A stretch of DNA of 64,000 nt from Ectothiorhodospira haloalkaliphila ATCC 51935 (GTDB lineage Bacteria > Pseudomonadota > Gammaproteobacteria > Ectothiorhodospirales > Ectothiorhodospiraceae). Under the pieces are notes generated by a model. It was not told the DNA's origin and ran no database searches. It saw only the letters and a program-made list of their open reading frames with translations. A program made the translations under genes and the position numbers. The stretch's first letter is position 1. The number at the start of each line of letters is the position of its first letter. Below are positions 54,099 to 64,000 of this stretch, in pieces. The stretch is from NCBI RefSeq assembly GCF_000633935.1, contig NZ_KK214998.1:1130010-1194009 (forward strand), given 5' to 3'.

Positions 54099-55922
54099 CT
54101 ATGGAGCGGAGTGGCCGAATCCTGCCCTGGCCAGGTTGATGGCGCTGGAAATCACCCCCACGTGACTGAAGGCCTGGGGGAAGTTGCCCAGGAAGGCGCC
54201 GCTGGCGGGGTCGATCTGCTCCGGGAGCAGGCCGAGGGGGTTGGCGCGGTCACACAGGGAATCGAACAGCGCCATGGCCTCGTCCTGGCGCCCCTGACCC
54301 AGCAGGTTGTCCACCAGCCAGAAGCTGCACAGCAGGAAGGCCCCCTCGTGACCGCTCAGACCGTCGGGTGACTCTTCCGGCAAGTAGCGGTAGAGCAGGC
54401 CATTGCCGGCCCCCAGGTGCTTCACCACGGCCTCGGTGGTGGCCACCATCTTCGGATGATCCGCGGGGATCACGCCCCGCAGGGGCAGGGCCAGCAGGCT
54501 GGCGTCCAGACCTCCGCCACCCAGGTGCTCGGTGAGGGATTCCAGGTCAGGGTCCCAGGCGCTTTCCAGGATGGCCTCGCGGATCACCTGGGCCTCGGCG
54601 CGCCATTGCTCCACATCCCCGGGCATGTGATGGACCTCGGCCAGGCGAGCCCCCCGGTCCAGTGCAACGGCACACAGGGCGGCCGAATAGGTGAAGGGGC
54701 GGCCCGCAGTACGCACTTCCCAGATGCCGTGATCCGGGTTGCGCCATTCCCGGCCGGCGGCCTCCACCAGGCGCCGAAGCTGTTCCCAGAGCCTGGCGTC
54801 CAGCGGGCCACCCCACTGCACCCAGCGGTAGGCGCAATCCAGGATCTCGCCGAACACGTCGTGCTGACGCTGCTCCGCTGCGCCGTTGCCCCAGCGCACG
54901 GGTCGTGCGCCGCGATAGCCGCTCAGGTCCGGGTCTTCCCTTTCCGGGGGCGGCACGTGACCATCCACGTCATACAGCACGCGGGGCCAGCCGGCCCGGT
55001 CCACCGCATCTAGTACCCAGCCGATGAAACCTTCGGCCTCATGCTGCAGGCCAATGCGACCCATGGCATAGACCGAGAAGGCGGCATCGCGGATCCAGGC
55101 ATAGCGATAATCCCAGTTGCGGGGGCCGCCCAGGGCTTCGGGCAGGGAGGAGGTGGGCGCGGCAACCATGGCGCCGGTGGCGGTGTAGTCCATGAGTTTG
55201 AGGGTGATGGCGGAGCGCCTCACCATCGCCTCCCGCGGACCCTGATAATCGAAATGGGTCATCCAGCGGCGCCAGACCTCCACGGTGGCCTCGAGGGTTT
55301 CCTCGGGGCGATGCAGGTGGAAGCGGTGGGCATGGGGCCCCCAGGAAAGCACCAGGTGATGGGTGTCCCCTGCGCGCAGATCAAAGCTCTGATCCAGCCC
55401 TTCCACGGCAAGGCTTGAGGCAACGTGCAGTTCCAGGTCGGGGTGGCGGGCGGGCCGCAGGGTCAGGCCGCCGCCATGGGGGTCGCAGCGGGCGCCCCCC
55501 CGAGGGTGAATGCTCACGCGCAGGCGCACCCTTCCACTGACCACCCGGATATGACGCAGCAACTCACCGCGCCCCGCCGGGGTATCTTCCGACAGATCGG
55601 CCCCGGCCCGCAGGGTAAGTGCGTCGGTCACCTCCACGGTACCGTCGGGACCGCTCATGCGGGTGACCAGCACGCCGGTGTCGGGCTGGTAGTACTGGCA
55701 GGCGCTCAGCAAGGGTTCGGGGGCCACACTGAAGGCGCCCCCCTTTTCATGATCCAGCAGACCGCAGAACAGGGGATCGCTGTCGAAGCGGGGCACGCAC
55801 AACCAGGAGATGGCGCCGTCCCGCCCCACCAGGGCGGCGGTGGTGCCATCGCCAATGAGGCCATGGTCCTCGATGGGGAGGAAGTGGCCGCGGCGGGTGA
55901 TGGGTTTTTCCTGATGGGTCAT
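54099..55922 (-). CDS. Glycoside hydrolase family 15 (glucoamylase/trehalase-like)
   Basis: A 607-residue protein without signal peptide. The N-terminal beta domain opens FLPIEDHGLIGDGTTAALVG and GAISWLCVPRFDSDPLF. The (alpha/alpha)6 barrel has GGPRNWDYRYAWIRDAAFS with the catalytic acid region, and YLPEESPDGLSGHEGAFLLC with the second Glu. The family includes cytoplasmic glucoamylases and trehalases. As the last gene of treY-treZ-GH15 it could trim glycogen or recycle trehalose; the sequence alone does not decide. Confidence 0.9.
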   Translation of the reverse strand: MTHQEKPITRRGHFLPIEDHGLIGDGTTAALVGRDGAISWLCVPRFDSDPLFCGLLDHEKGGAFSVAPEPLLSACQYYQPDTGVLVTRMSGPDGTVEVTDALTLRAGADLSEDTPAGRGELLRHIRVVSGRVRLRVSIHPRGGARCDPHGGGLTLRPARHPDLELHVASSLAVEGLDQSFDLRAGDTHHLVLSWGPHAHRFHLHRPEETLEATVEVWRRWMTHFDYQGPREAMVRRSAITLKLMDYTATGAMVAAPTSSLPEALGGPRNWDYRYAWIRDAAFSVYAMGRIGLQHEAEGFIGWVLDAVDRAGWPRVLYDVDGHVPPPEREDPDLSGYRGARPVRWGNGAAEQRQHDVFGEILDCAYRWVQWGGPLDARLWEQLRRLVEAAGREWRNPDHGIWEVRTAGRPFTYSAALCAVALDRGARLAEVHHMPGDVEQWRAEAQVIREAILESAWDPDLESLTEHLGGGGLDASLLALPLRGVIPADHPKMVATTEAVVKHLGAGNGLLYRYLPEESPDGLSGHEGAFLLCSFWLVDNLLGQGRQDEAMALFDSLCDRANPLGLLPEQIDPASGAFLGNFPQAFSHVGVISSAINLARAGFGHSAP

Positions 55923-55937
55923 GGTCTGTTCTGGTTG

Positions 55938-57743
55938 TCATGGTGTATGAAGCCCCTCTCCCGCTGGCGGGGGAGGGGTTGGGGTGAGGGTGGGCAAGGA
56001 GAGAAGGGAGCAGTCGGGTGCTTCCAGGATCACCACCGACTCGGCCGGCAGCTGGACGCCGCCGGCCTCCAGGCTCACTCCGGGTGCCGAGGCAAGCAGG
56101 ATCTCGCCGGGTTGCTGCGTCAACGGTACCCGTTGCCCCGAGGGTGCCAGGTTGCAGGCCACCACGATACCGGGGCGTGACATCACCCACCAGCGGGCCT
56201 GTTCGTCGCCCCGGGCGGTCACCCGGTCCAGGCGGTCATCGGCAAAGGCGGGATGATGTCGGCGCAGGTGGATCAGGTTCCTGTGCCATTGCAACAGTTC
56301 CCGGTGCGGCTCACGGTCCAACTCATCCCACTCCAGGCGGGAGCGCTGGAAGGTCTCCGGCGCCTGGGGATCGGGCACCTGCTCCGGGTCCCAGCCGAAG
56401 GCGGCGAACTCCCGGCGGCGCCCTTCCCGCACGGCCTCGGCCAGCTCCGGCTCCTGGTGATCGGTGAAGTACAGAAACGGCGTGCCCGCCCCCCATTCTT
56501 CCCCCTGGAACAGCATGGGCACGAAGGGTGCGGTGAGCACGATGGCGGCGCCCACCTGGAGCAGGCCGGTGGATAGCAATCGGCTGCTGCGATCCCCCAC
56601 CGCGCGGTTGCCGATCTGATCATGGTTCTGCAGGCAGCCCACGAAACAGTGGCCCGGCAGATCGGCGGCGCTGCGGCCGTGATGGCGGCGTCGATAGCGG
56701 GAATAATCCCCGGCATAGCAGAACCCCCGGGTGACGGCCCGGCTCAGGTGCGCCAGGTCGCCGAAGTCTTCGTAGTAGCCCTGGCGTTCCCCGGTGAGGG
56801 CGGCATGCAGGGCGTGGTGGAAGTCCTCGTTCCATTGGGCGTCCAGCCCGTAACCGCCCACGGCCCGGGGACGGAGGATGCGCGGGTCGTTCAGGTCACT
56901 CTCGGCGATCAGGGTGAGATGGCGGCCCAGGCGGGCCTGCAGGCGTTCCACCTCCTCGGCGAGGGTTTCCAGAAAATGCGTGGCGGAGGTATCGATGATG
57001 GCATGTACCGCGTCGATGCGCAGACCGTCGATGTGGTAATGCTCCAGCCAGTGCAGGGCGTTGTCCAGGAAGAACCGGCGCACCTGAGGGCTGTCGGCCC
57101 GGTCCAGGTTGACGGCCTGCCCCCAGGGGGTTTGATAGGCATCGGTGAAGTAGGGCCCGAAGTGGCCCAGGTAGTTGCCGCTGGGCCCCAGGTGGTTGTA
57201 GACCACGTCCAGCAGCACCGCCAGGCCCTTGCCATGACAGGCATCCACCAGACGCTTGAGCCCCTCGGGACCGCCGTAGGGCGCGTGGGGGGCGAACAGG
57301 GCCACGCCGTCATAGCCCCAGCCGTGACGACCCGGGAAGGCGGCCACGGGCATGAGTTCCACATGGGTGATGCCCAGGTCCCGCAGATGATCCAGCCGCG
57401 GGATGATGGCCTCGAAGGTGCCCTCGGGGGTGTAGGTCCCCACGTGGATCTCCTGGATCACGGCACTGGCCAGGGGCGGCGCCTGCCAGGCCGTGTCGTG
57501 CCAGGTGAAGCGGTCGTGGTCCAGCCAGCGGGAGGGCCCATGCACGCCCTGGGGCTGCCAGGGGGAGCGGGGGTCCGGGAAAGGCCCTTCGCCGTCCACG
57601 AGAAAGGCGTAGTCGGTACCATGGGTCAGTGGCCCGCCGCCGCACCACCAGCCGTCACCCAGGGGCTTCAGGGGGCGGCGTTCACCCTGGCAGTCCAGAT
57701 CGACCTGATGGGCGTGGGGTGCCCAGACACGGGGAATATTCAT
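55938..57743 (-). CDS. treZ: Malto-oligosyltrehalose trehalohydrolase TreZ
   Basis: About 601 residues (GH13). An N-terminal CBM48-like part (RVWAPHAHQVDLDCQGE) is followed by the barrel: VELMPVAAFPGRHGWGYDGV, VLLDVVYNHLGPSGNYL, GLRIDAVHAIIDTS with the nucleophile Asp, LIAESDLNDPR with the acid Glu. It releases trehalose from maltooligosyl-trehalose. ATG 57743 was chosen; a TTG four codons upstream is better placed after AAGG. Follows treY by about 20 bases. Confidence 0.95.
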   Translation of the reverse strand: MNIPRVWAPHAHQVDLDCQGERRPLKPLGDGWWCGGGPLTHGTDYAFLVDGEGPFPDPRSPWQPQGVHGPSRWLDHDRFTWHDTAWQAPPLASAVIQEIHVGTYTPEGTFEAIIPRLDHLRDLGITHVELMPVAAFPGRHGWGYDGVALFAPHAPYGGPEGLKRLVDACHGKGLAVLLDVVYNHLGPSGNYLGHFGPYFTDAYQTPWGQAVNLDRADSPQVRRFFLDNALHWLEHYHIDGLRIDAVHAIIDTSATHFLETLAEEVERLQARLGRHLTLIAESDLNDPRILRPRAVGGYGLDAQWNEDFHHALHAALTGERQGYYEDFGDLAHLSRAVTRGFCYAGDYSRYRRRHHGRSAADLPGHCFVGCLQNHDQIGNRAVGDRSSRLLSTGLLQVGAAIVLTAPFVPMLFQGEEWGAGTPFLYFTDHQEPELAEAVREGRRREFAAFGWDPEQVPDPQAPETFQRSRLEWDELDREPHRELLQWHRNLIHLRRHHPAFADDRLDRVTARGDEQARWWVMSRPGIVVACNLAPSGQRVPLTQQPGEILLASAPGVSLEAGGVQLPAESVVILEAPDCSLLSLPTLTPTPPPPAGEGLHTP

Positions 57744-57764
57744 TTGGGTTGTCAACCAGTTGCC

Positions 57765-60503
57765 TTAGCTGGAATCTCGATTCTGCCCGGGTGCCGGGGG
57801 CGGCGCCGACGCGAGCAGCGCCACCGGATAGCGACCCAACAGGTCTGCCATGAGGTGCTCTCCGCCTTCCAGGTTCTCCCCGGTGAACCAGTGGTGCCAG
57901 TCTCCCGGGGGCAGGGTCAGCCGGGTGTCGGACCACTCCACGCCGAGATCCAGGCCCAGTCGCGGCACGATGACCACCACACCCTCTGCCTGATCGGACC
58001 CGGTCGGATCCGGCCCGCGCTGGTAGGCGACCACATGATCCTGCCGGCTCCCCCTGGCCTGCAGGGGGCGATACCCGGCCCGCTCATCGAACCAGTGCGG
58101 ATACAGCGCCCGCAGGGCCAGGGTCCGGTGGATCACCCACAGCTTGGGCAGGCCTGCTTCCATGTCTTCAAGAATGCGTTCGGGCGTGGGGCCGGCTTCG
58201 CACACCTCAAGCCATGTCTGCCGCTCGGCAAAATCCACCGGGCGCCGGTTGTCCGGATCCACCAGGCTCAGATCCCACAGCTCCGTGCCCTGGTAGATGT
58301 CGGGCACGCCGGGGGCGGTGAGCTTGATGAGGGTCTGGGCCAGACTGTTCACCCGGCCCGGTTCGATCAGGAGAGCCGCGAAGGCCTGCAGTTGTTGCAG
58401 GAATGTGTCATCGCCCAGCGTGGCCTCGACGAAGTGCTGCACAGCCCGTTCGTATTCCGGGTTGTTGCGGGTCCAGGAGGTGTGCACCTTGGCCTCCCGG
58501 GCAGCCTTCTCCATGAAGCCCTGCAGACGGGGCAACAGCGCCTCCACGGCCTCGTCATCCGCTACGCCGGGCCACACCCCCACCAGGGCCTGATAGTAGA
58601 GGTACTCCATGGCAGGATCCGGCCCCTCAGGCGAGCGATGCCGTGCGTTGTGGGCCCAAAAACCCCGGACCGCCTCGGTCCAGGCCTCGGGCACCTGGGA
58701 GAGCAGGCACAGCCGGGCGCGCACATCCTCGCTGCGTTTGGTGTCGTGGGTGGAGGTGGACAGCATGGCCTGTGGATGGCGGCGATGGGCCTCGGTGCAG
58801 GCCCCGTGAAAGTCTTCGGGTGACAGACCGAATTGCCCCGGGTCGCCGCCCACCTCGTTCAGGGCGATCAGCCGGTGATAGCGATAGAACACCGTATCCT
58901 CCACCCCCTTGGCCATGGCCGGGCCGGTGAGTTGCTGGAAACGCAGCGCCAGTTCCGTCTCCCGGTGCCCTTCGCGCGCCAGGGTGAGCAGGGCCTCGAG
59001 GAACTCCAGAAGCTCCGGATCCAGGTCGGGACGGCGCGCCTTCACCCGGGACAGGGCCTGATGGATGTGGGCCCGATCCGTGGGGTGCACGGGCTCGCCA
59101 GCACGCAAATAGCTGCGATACACGGGGAAGCAGCTGGCGGCCTCCAGCAACACCTGCTGGAGCTGGTGTCGGGTGTAGTCCCGGTGACGGCGCTGCCCTT
59201 CGCAGATACTGACGAACAGGGAGGTGAGCCGGTTCAGTTCGCTGCCCAGCAGATCCTGCAGCACCTGACGCTTGGCCTGGTAGACCTGATCGTCGAAGCA
59301 GGCGCTCTCGCCGGTGAGGTCTTCCCAGAGGGCCGTGAGCGGGCCTTCACCCTCCGGGTCCACGAACAGCCCTTGCACGCGGTTGAGGAAGTCATAGCCG
59401 GTGGTGCCGGCGATGGGCCAGTCCTCGGGCAGCTGTTCGCCGGGCTCGAGGATCTTTTCCGCCACCACCCAGGCGCCGGGGCAAGCCCGGGCCAGGCGCT
59501 GGAAGTACTGGGCCGGGTCGCGCAGTCCGTCCGGGTGATCGATGCGCAGGCCCTGCACGCTGCCCTCCTGATACCAGCGCAGCGGCAGTTGATGAATGGC
59601 CTCGAAGACTTCCTGGTCCTCCACCCGCAGACCGGCCAGATCCTTGATGTCGAAGAAACGCCGGTAGCCCAGGTCCCGGTCGGCGGTGCGCCACCAGGCC
59701 AGGCGGTAGTTCTGGTGTTCGATGAGGGCGTCCAGGGCGTCCGGGTCCTGGTTTATGCGGTCCATCCGGGCCAGGATGGCCGCCCGGGCATCGGGTTCGT
59801 CGCGACAGGCGCCGGCCAGCAACTGATGGATCACCGCCTTGTCCCGGTGACGCCGCTCCCGCTGGCCGCCGGTGGCCGAGCCCGGGCGGGGCAGGCGGGC
59901 ACAGGATTCGGCCAGAAACCCCAGCAGTTCGCTGCCGCTGTCCTGGTGGGCGCCCCCGAGGATGCCCGCCAGGGACCAGGGATCCAGCGGGAAGCTGTGC
60001 TCGTGGTAATTCAGGGTGAAGTGGCCTGCCTGGAAACGGACTTCCAGTTCGCCGTTTTCCAGGATGCGGCCGTAGTGGTCCCCCAGCACCGGCAGCAGCA
60101 CCTTGTTGGGCCAGCGCTCTTCCGAGGCCTCCCAGTCCACATCGAAATACGGGGCATAGCGACTGGCGGGGCCGTTTTCCAGCACGTCCCACCACCAGGG
60201 GTTCCGGTCGCCGGCCACTGCCATGTGATTGGGGACGATGTCCAGGACCTGCCCCATGCCATGGACCTCGAGGGCCTGGCACAGGTGCTGGCGGGCGGGC
60301 TCGCCCCCCAGTTCCGCATTCACCCGGGAGGGGTCCACCACGTCGTAGCCGTGGGTGCTGCCGGGGCTGGCCTGCAAGCAGGGGGAGAGATACACATGGC
60401 TGATGCCCAGCCTGGACAGGTAGGGCACGAGGTCAGCCGCATCATCCAGGGTGAAATCCGGTCTCAGTTGCAGGCGATAGGTGGCAGCGGGGGTCGTGGC
60501 CAT
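57765..60503 (-). CDS. treY: Malto-oligosyltrehalose synthase TreY
   Basis: A 912-residue GH13 enzyme that isomerises the reducing end of maltodextrins to a trehalose unit. TYRLQLRPDFTLDDAADLVPYL at the start, DIVPNHMAVAGDRNPWWWDVL, GLRIDHPDGLRDPAQYF with the nucleophile, VVAEKILEPGEQLP with the acid, and STHDTKRSEDVRARL are all present. With TreZ it makes trehalose, a compatible solute fitting a salt-adapted organism. The debranching enzyme TreX/GlgX is not in the window. Confidence 0.95.
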   Translation of the reverse strand: MATTPAATYRLQLRPDFTLDDAADLVPYLSRLGISHVYLSPCLQASPGSTHGYDVVDPSRVNAELGGEPARQHLCQALEVHGMGQVLDIVPNHMAVAGDRNPWWWDVLENGPASRYAPYFDVDWEASEERWPNKVLLPVLGDHYGRILENGELEVRFQAGHFTLNYHEHSFPLDPWSLAGILGGAHQDSGSELLGFLAESCARLPRPGSATGGQRERRHRDKAVIHQLLAGACRDEPDARAAILARMDRINQDPDALDALIEHQNYRLAWWRTADRDLGYRRFFDIKDLAGLRVEDQEVFEAIHQLPLRWYQEGSVQGLRIDHPDGLRDPAQYFQRLARACPGAWVVAEKILEPGEQLPEDWPIAGTTGYDFLNRVQGLFVDPEGEGPLTALWEDLTGESACFDDQVYQAKRQVLQDLLGSELNRLTSLFVSICEGQRRHRDYTRHQLQQVLLEAASCFPVYRSYLRAGEPVHPTDRAHIHQALSRVKARRPDLDPELLEFLEALLTLAREGHRETELALRFQQLTGPAMAKGVEDTVFYRYHRLIALNEVGGDPGQFGLSPEDFHGACTEAHRRHPQAMLSTSTHDTKRSEDVRARLCLLSQVPEAWTEAVRGFWAHNARHRSPEGPDPAMEYLYYQALVGVWPGVADDEAVEALLPRLQGFMEKAAREAKVHTSWTRNNPEYERAVQHFVEATLGDDTFLQQLQAFAALLIEPGRVNSLAQTLIKLTAPGVPDIYQGTELWDLSLVDPDNRRPVDFAERQTWLEVCEAGPTPERILEDMEAGLPKLWVIHRTLALRALYPHWFDERAGYRPLQARGSRQDHVVAYQRGPDPTGSDQAEGVVVIVPRLGLDLGVEWSDTRLTLPPGDWHHWFTGENLEGGEHLMADLLGRYPVALLASAPPPAPGQNRDSS

Positions 60504-60625
60504 GGGGCGCCCGGGGTGACCTGTTCCAAGCCTCTAATATGCATGGCCAGCCCGCGCCTGGGAAGGGGCCTGAACAGCAGACCATTGGGAGGCCCCTGGT
60601 GTTTTCCCAGCTTTCGCCCTAAGCT

Positions 60626-60644
60626 TGTACAAGCTTATTGTACA
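60626..60644 (+). promoter_or_regulatory. Double TGTACA operator of the Phd/PIN pair
   Basis: TTGTACAA occurs twice; the TGTACA cores at 60626-60631 and 60639-60644 have centres 13 bases apart, 20 bases before the antitoxin ATG. TGTACA cores are the known recognition hexamer of YefM-type antitoxins. Use here is inference. Confidence 0.65.
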
Positions 60645-60663
60645 ATCACAGAGGCTTGCATCC

Positions 60664-60894
60664 ATGCACACCGTCAGTATCAGCGACCTCAGAGCCAACC
60701 TGCTGGCATACATGGAAAAGGCCAGCAAGGGGGAACACATCACCGTCACCACGAACGGTCGGGTGCTGGCGACCATCACCCCACCCATGGACAAAAGGGA
60801 ATCGGCCAAGAGGCGCCTTGATGAGCTGGCTGCCACCGCCAGGATTCATGATGTCACCAGCCCCACAGGCGCTGAATGGGATGTCATGCAGTGA
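60664..60894 (+). CDS. Phd/YefM-family antitoxin
   Basis: A 76-residue protein starting MHTVSISDLRANLLAYMEKA, then HITVTTNGRVLATITPP, the Phd/YefM DNA-binding fold. The C-terminal third (SAKRRLDELAATARIHDV) would wrap the toxin. It represses its own promoter together with the toxin. Followed by the PIN toxin with overlap GTGA. Confidence 0.9.
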   Translation: MHTVSISDLRANLLAYMEKASKGEHITVTTNGRVLATITPPMDKRESAKRRLDELAATARIHDVTSPTGAEWDVMQ

Positions 60895-61286
60895 TCCTTC
60901 TCGACACCTGCGCCATTGTGTGGGACGCCCTGGACCGGGACAGGTTGACCGACAACGCCAAGCATGCGATTGCAAGAGCGGACGAGAACCGGGCCTTGAT
61001 CATCTCCGACATTTCCATTTGGGAAATATCGATGCTCATCAAGCGCTCTCGCGTTGAAGTGGCCACCACGGCGGCAAACTTCGTCAACCTGTTTCTCGAT
61101 TCACGCAATGTCACCGTCATACCCATCTCACCGGAGATTGCCGAGTTGTCGGTGAACTTTGGGACGAACATCAACAACGATCCAGCCGACCGGATCATAG
61201 CCGCCACATCCATCATCCATAACGCCCAGCTAGTGACAGCCGACACAAACCTTCGCCAGAGTGGTCTCATCGACACTGTCTGGTGA
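60891..61286 (+). CDS. VapC-type PIN-domain toxin
   Basis: 131 residues from GTG 60891. ILLDTCAIVWDALD has the first metal-binding Asp and ISDISIWEISML the Glu. NINNDPADRIIAATSI has the Asp cluster and VTADTNLRQS the last. This is a complete PIN nuclease of the type II toxins that cleave RNA. Pairing with a Phd-type antitoxin is common in this subgroup. Confidence 0.92.
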   Translation: MILLDTCAIVWDALDRDRLTDNAKHAIARADENRALIISDISIWEISMLIKRSRVEVATTAANFVNLFLDSRNVTVIPISPEIAELSVNFGTNINNDPADRIIAATSIIHNAQLVTADTNLRQSGLIDTVW

Positions 61287-61505
61287 GTGCACCGGAAGGG
61301 GCCGCTTTGCGGCTGCGGTATCCGTTCAACAATCGGCCTCTGAGCGGGAGAGCTTCCTGCTCACCCGCCAGCTCAGGTAATACCTGACGCTGGCGCTGGG
61401 CCTGCTGCGTGGCCAGTGGGATCGGATTGATCTGGGGAGTTAGTCGCTGACTGGGGCGGCTACTTGGTCGCCTACTTGGTCGGCCACTTGGTCGGTCGGC
61501 GCCCG
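61287..61505. other. Short intergenic region with a 12-bp tandem repeat
   Basis: About 220 bases. Three units of about GGCTACTTGGTC at 61458-61493, two with one or two changes, lie 13 bases past the trpE stop. No gene and no clear terminator. Confidence 0.6.
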
Positions 61506-62984
<1,479 letters not shown>

Positions 62985-62997
62985 CGGGGCTTCGTCA

Positions 62998-63678
62998 TCA
63001 GGCGGTCCGGGCCATGAGGTCGGGCAGTTCGGTGAGGCTGTCGATCACCGCGTCGGGGCGCTGTTCGCGGATATCGCCGCCATGGTTGTAGCCATAGCTG
63101 ACACAGACGATGGCGAAGCCGGCGGCACGAGCGGCGGTCACGTCGCTGCGTGAATCCCCCACCATCAGGGCATCCTCCGGGTCCACGTCGAACTGCTCTG
63201 CGGCGAACAGCAGCGGGGCCGGGTCCGGCTTCTTCTGCGGCAGGGTGTCGCCGGCCACCACCACCTCGAAATAGCGGTCGATATCCATGGCCCGCAACAA
63301 GGGGGCCGTGAAGCGGGCGGGTTTGTTGGTGACGCAGCCGATGCGCACATCGTCCCGGGCCAGGGCCTCCAGGCCCTCCCGGACGCCGGGGTACAGGTGA
63401 CTGCGCTTGGCGTTGTTCTCCCGGTAGATCTCGGTGAATGCCGCCAGGGCACGTTCATAAAGCGCCGGCTCCGGCTCGCCATCCAGGTTGTTGGTGAGCG
63501 CCCGCTTGACCAGGCGCTCGACGCCGTTGCCCACCCAGTTGCGCACCTTGGCCTCGCCGCGCACCGGCATATCCAGGCGCTCCATCATGCGATCCACGCT
63601 GAAGGCCAGATCAGGCACGCTATCCACCAAGGTGCCGTCCAGGTCGATGAGAATCATTTTGGGGGCTTGAAGGGTCAT
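62998..63678 (-). CDS. gph: Phosphoglycolate phosphatase Gph
   Basis: A 226-residue HAD-family phosphatase. [15 protein letters not shown] has the nucleophile Asp, [10 protein letters not shown] is motif [16 protein letters not shown] has the motif III Lys and [16 protein letters not shown] is motif IV. It removes 2-phosphoglycolate, which inhibits the Calvin cycle and triose-phosphate isomerase. Next to rpe, as in many proteobacteria. Confidence 0.95.
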   Translation of the reverse strand: MTLQAPKMILIDLDGTLVDSVPDLAFSVDRMMERLDMPVRGEAKVRNWVGNGVERLVKRALTNNLDGEPEPALYERALAAFTEIYRENNAKRSHLYPGVREGLEALARDDVRIGCVTNKPARFTAPLLRAMDIDRYFEVVVAGDTLPQKKPDPAPLLFAAEQFDVDPEDALMVGDSRSDVTAARAAGFAIVCVSYGYNHGGDIREQRPDAVIDSLTELPDLMARTA

Positions 63679-63686
63679 GGTCGCAC

Positions 63687-64000
63687 TCAGGCCTTGGCCA
63701 GTTCCGCGCGCATCTTGTTGATGATGCTGTCGTAATGATGGGGGTCTTCGCTGCGGGCGGCGCCGAAGATGGCCGATCCTGCCACAAAGGTGTCGGCGCC
63801 CGCGGCCTTGATCTCGGCGATGTTGTCGGTCTTGACGCCGCCGTCGATCTCCAGGCGGATGTCCAGACCGGATTCGTCGATGCGGCGGCGGGCCTCACGC
63901 AGCTTGTCCAGGGTGGCGGGGATGAAGCTCTGCCCCCCGAAACCGGGGTTCACGGACATCAGCAGGATCATGTCCACCTTGTCCATCACGTAGTCCAGGT
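63687..64000 (-). CDS. rpe: Ribulose-phosphate 3-epimerase Rpe (C-terminal part)
   Basis: The 3' half of the gene, running off the right edge. [17 protein letters not shown] and [20 protein letters not shown] hold the conserved phosphate- and metal-site residues of the TIM barrel. It interconverts ribulose-5- and xylulose-5-phosphate. Eight bases before gph, so the same operon. Confidence 0.95.
   Translation of the reverse strand, partial: LDYVMDKVDMILLMSVNPGFGGQSFIPATLDKLREARRRIDESGLDIRLEIDGGVKTDNIAEIKAAGADTFVAGSAIFGAARSEDPHHYDSIINKMRAELAKA

Noticed and set aside
56622-60821. Long forward open frames of 733 and 662 codons
   Set aside because: They lie antisense to treZ and treY. GC-rich genes often leave the opposite frame open. 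The products are Gly/His/Gln-rich without any recognisable domain.
61458-61493. Possible CRISPR-like array
   Set aside because: Units are only 12 bases and contiguous, with no spacers. No CRISPR array or cas gene was found anywhere in the window.

Overview
The window looks like chromosomal DNA of a GC-rich, probably halophilic or haloalkaliphilic gammaproteobacterium. The family Ectothiorhodospiraceae or a relative is my best guess. That rests on gene content (rpe-gph-trpE, trpGDC, torF-type porin/glnK/amtB next to ubiK, and treY-treZ trehalose synthesis from glycogen) and is inference, not a database match.

Region 1 (1-20 kb) is a decayed accessory island. It holds a partial autotransporter-like serine protease tail and an intact IS256-family element with 9-bp target duplications. 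Two tandem AAA-ATPase/PD-(D/E)XK genes are surrounded by at least four footprints of further copies. There are toxin-antitoxin genes (higBA-like and relE/nadS-like), Rpn-type nuclease genes (one intact, two broken), IS3 and IS66 remnants, a REP-type Y1 transposase, a glycosyltransferase, two small lipoproteins, a beta-barrel protein, and a sapC-DUF6447 pair with a second DUF6447 copy.

Region 2 (20-46.4 kb) is the most interesting part. A type I secretion system (ABC ATPase, HlyD adaptor, TolC) is encoded head to tail with a flippase, a polysaccharide pyruvyltransferase and two glycosyltransferases, apparently as one operon. A PglF/WbpM-type dehydratase and an FrhB-type protein lie just upstream. 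Around them are four large acidic proteins that share one DUF4214-like module (N-terminal in three, C-terminal in the fourth). One is an RTX/S-layer-like protein. Another is split by an IS1380-family insertion that can be removed in silico to restore the frame exactly. A second sapC gene lies among them. I propose a surface-layer or surface-adhesin system in which tagged proteins are exported by the T1SS and attached to a pyruvylated glycan. An 18-bp palindrome (TGTAGG-N6-CCTACA), always in the same orientation to the gene, precedes two of these genes and two envelope-protein genes near 3.4-4.5 kb, suggesting a common regulator.

Region 3 (46.4-64 kb) is mostly core metabolism. A torF-like porin-glnK-amtB operon has a clear sigma-54 promoter and two NtrC boxes. 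It is followed by ubiK, a CBS-domain gene, trpCDG (reverse strand), a zinc metallopeptidase, GH15-treZ-treY, a Phd/PIN toxin-antitoxin pair, then trpE-gph-rpe. The trehalose block and the toxin-antitoxin pair separate trpE from trpGDC. No tRNA, rRNA or CRISPR array was seen.
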